This document shows positions 13,289 through 13,577 of a stretch of 13,577 nt of DNA, in pieces (position 1 is the stretch's first letter; the number at the start of each line of letters is the position of its first letter). The notes under the pieces were generated by a model. It was given only the letters and a program-made list of their open reading frames with translations, was not told where the DNA came from and did no database searches. A program made the position numbers and the translations under genes. Where the stretch lies: contig JAEYNG010000086.1 of assembly GCA_023412695.1 (NCBI GenBank), positions 1 to 13,577 on the forward strand, given 5' to 3'. This stretch comes from Planctomycetota bacterium. GTDB taxonomy: Bacteria; Planctomycetota; Phycisphaerae; Phycisphaerales; UBA1924.

Positions 13289-13577
13289 ATGCCACACCTC
13301 GGGTCCCACCTCTCCATCGCCGGCGGCCTGTGCAACGCGCTCGATGAGGCCCGCAAGCTCAAGCTCGACAGTGTCCAGATCTTCACCAAGAACCAGCAGC
13401 AGTGGAGGGTCCGGCCGCTCGCCGACGACGAGGTTCGCGCCTGGCGCGCCCGCGTCGCCGAGATCGGTTTCGGCAACGGCCGCACCGTCTCTCATGCGTC
13501 GTACCTCATCAACCTCGCCTCCTCCGACGACGAGCTCTGGCGCAAGTCGATCGACCTCATGACCGTCGAGATCGAGC
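13289..13577 (+). CDS. nfo: Endonuclease IV (AP endonuclease), 3'-truncated by window edge
   Basis: The first 96 residues are present and match Nfo, the zinc enzyme that cuts DNA at abasic sites and oxidised 3' ends in base excision repair. Recognisable parts are MPHLGSHLSIAGGL (E. coli has IGAHVSAAGGL), VQIFTKNQQQW (29-39) and SHASYLINLAS (68-78). His69 of the last falls at the same number as a known zinc ligand of E. coli Nfo. The frame is open to the end of the window, so about two thirds of a usual 280-residue protein lies beyond it. The ATG at 13289 is chosen because homologs start a few residues before GSH. No ribosome site is visible. Confidence 0.96.
   Translation, partial: MPHLGSHLSIAGGLCNALDEARKLKLDSVQIFTKNQQQWRVRPLADDEVRAWRARVAEIGFGNGRTVSHASYLINLASSDDELWRKSIDLMTVEIE

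Noticed and set aside
13228..13485. Upstream extension of the lipoprotein frame to 13485
   Set aside because: It would bury the lipoprotein signal about 86 residues inside the protein and overlap the divergent nfo gene, which has strong family identity.
1..13577. tRNA genes, CRISPR arrays, insertion sequences or phage genes
   Set aside because: I saw no cloverleaf-like segments, no regularly spaced repeats, no transposase or integrase motifs and no terminal inverted repeats.

Overview
The window is gene-dense, GC-rich bacterial chromosome with no mobile element, CRISPR array, rRNA or tRNA that I could see. The best taxonomic guess is a planctomycete, probably of the Phycisphaerae type. Three clues support this: a membrane protein ending in CxxCGYDL...CPECG zinc ribbons, a SUI1/YciH protein with a small Cys cluster in front, and many clear genes without a Shine-Dalgarno site. 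This is an inference from protein style, not from a marker gene.

Layout from left to right. A truncated unknown gene (1-423, +) faces a DJ-1/PfpI amidotransferase-like gene (484-1092, -), with an intrinsic terminator between them. Next on the minus strand is a translationally coupled pair of unknown genes (2082-1196), in which a TTG start overlaps the stop of the gene before it. Divergent from this pair, on the plus strand, are purT (formate-dependent GAR transformylase) and a TetA-like MFS exporter.

A likely four-gene minus-strand operon fills 8444-4732. It encodes a six-TM SpoIIE/PP2C phosphatase, a SUI1-family protein, a ten-TM protein with two C-terminal zinc ribbons, and a Trp-rich unknown protein. 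Divergent from the phosphatase is a plus-strand pair joined by an ATGA overlap: a TPR-AAA+ ATPase with a Cdc48/p97-D2-like pore loop, and a protein with six TPRs followed by a membrane domain. This phosphatase / TPR-AAA+ / TPR-membrane block (about 6900-11190) is the most interesting part. It looks like an uncharacterised membrane-linked remodelling module with a signalling phosphatase beside it.

A further minus-strand run (13227-11185) encodes a lipoprotein, an SDR oxidoreductase and a small ankyrin protein. The start of nfo (endonuclease IV) is cut by the right edge.

Two convergent gene pairs overlap by exactly four bases at their stops (TTAG at 4732, CTAG at 11185). The three short unknown genes at 1196-2082 and 4732-5280 are less GC-rich than their neighbours in the lines I counted by hand (roughly 50-60% against the high 60s).
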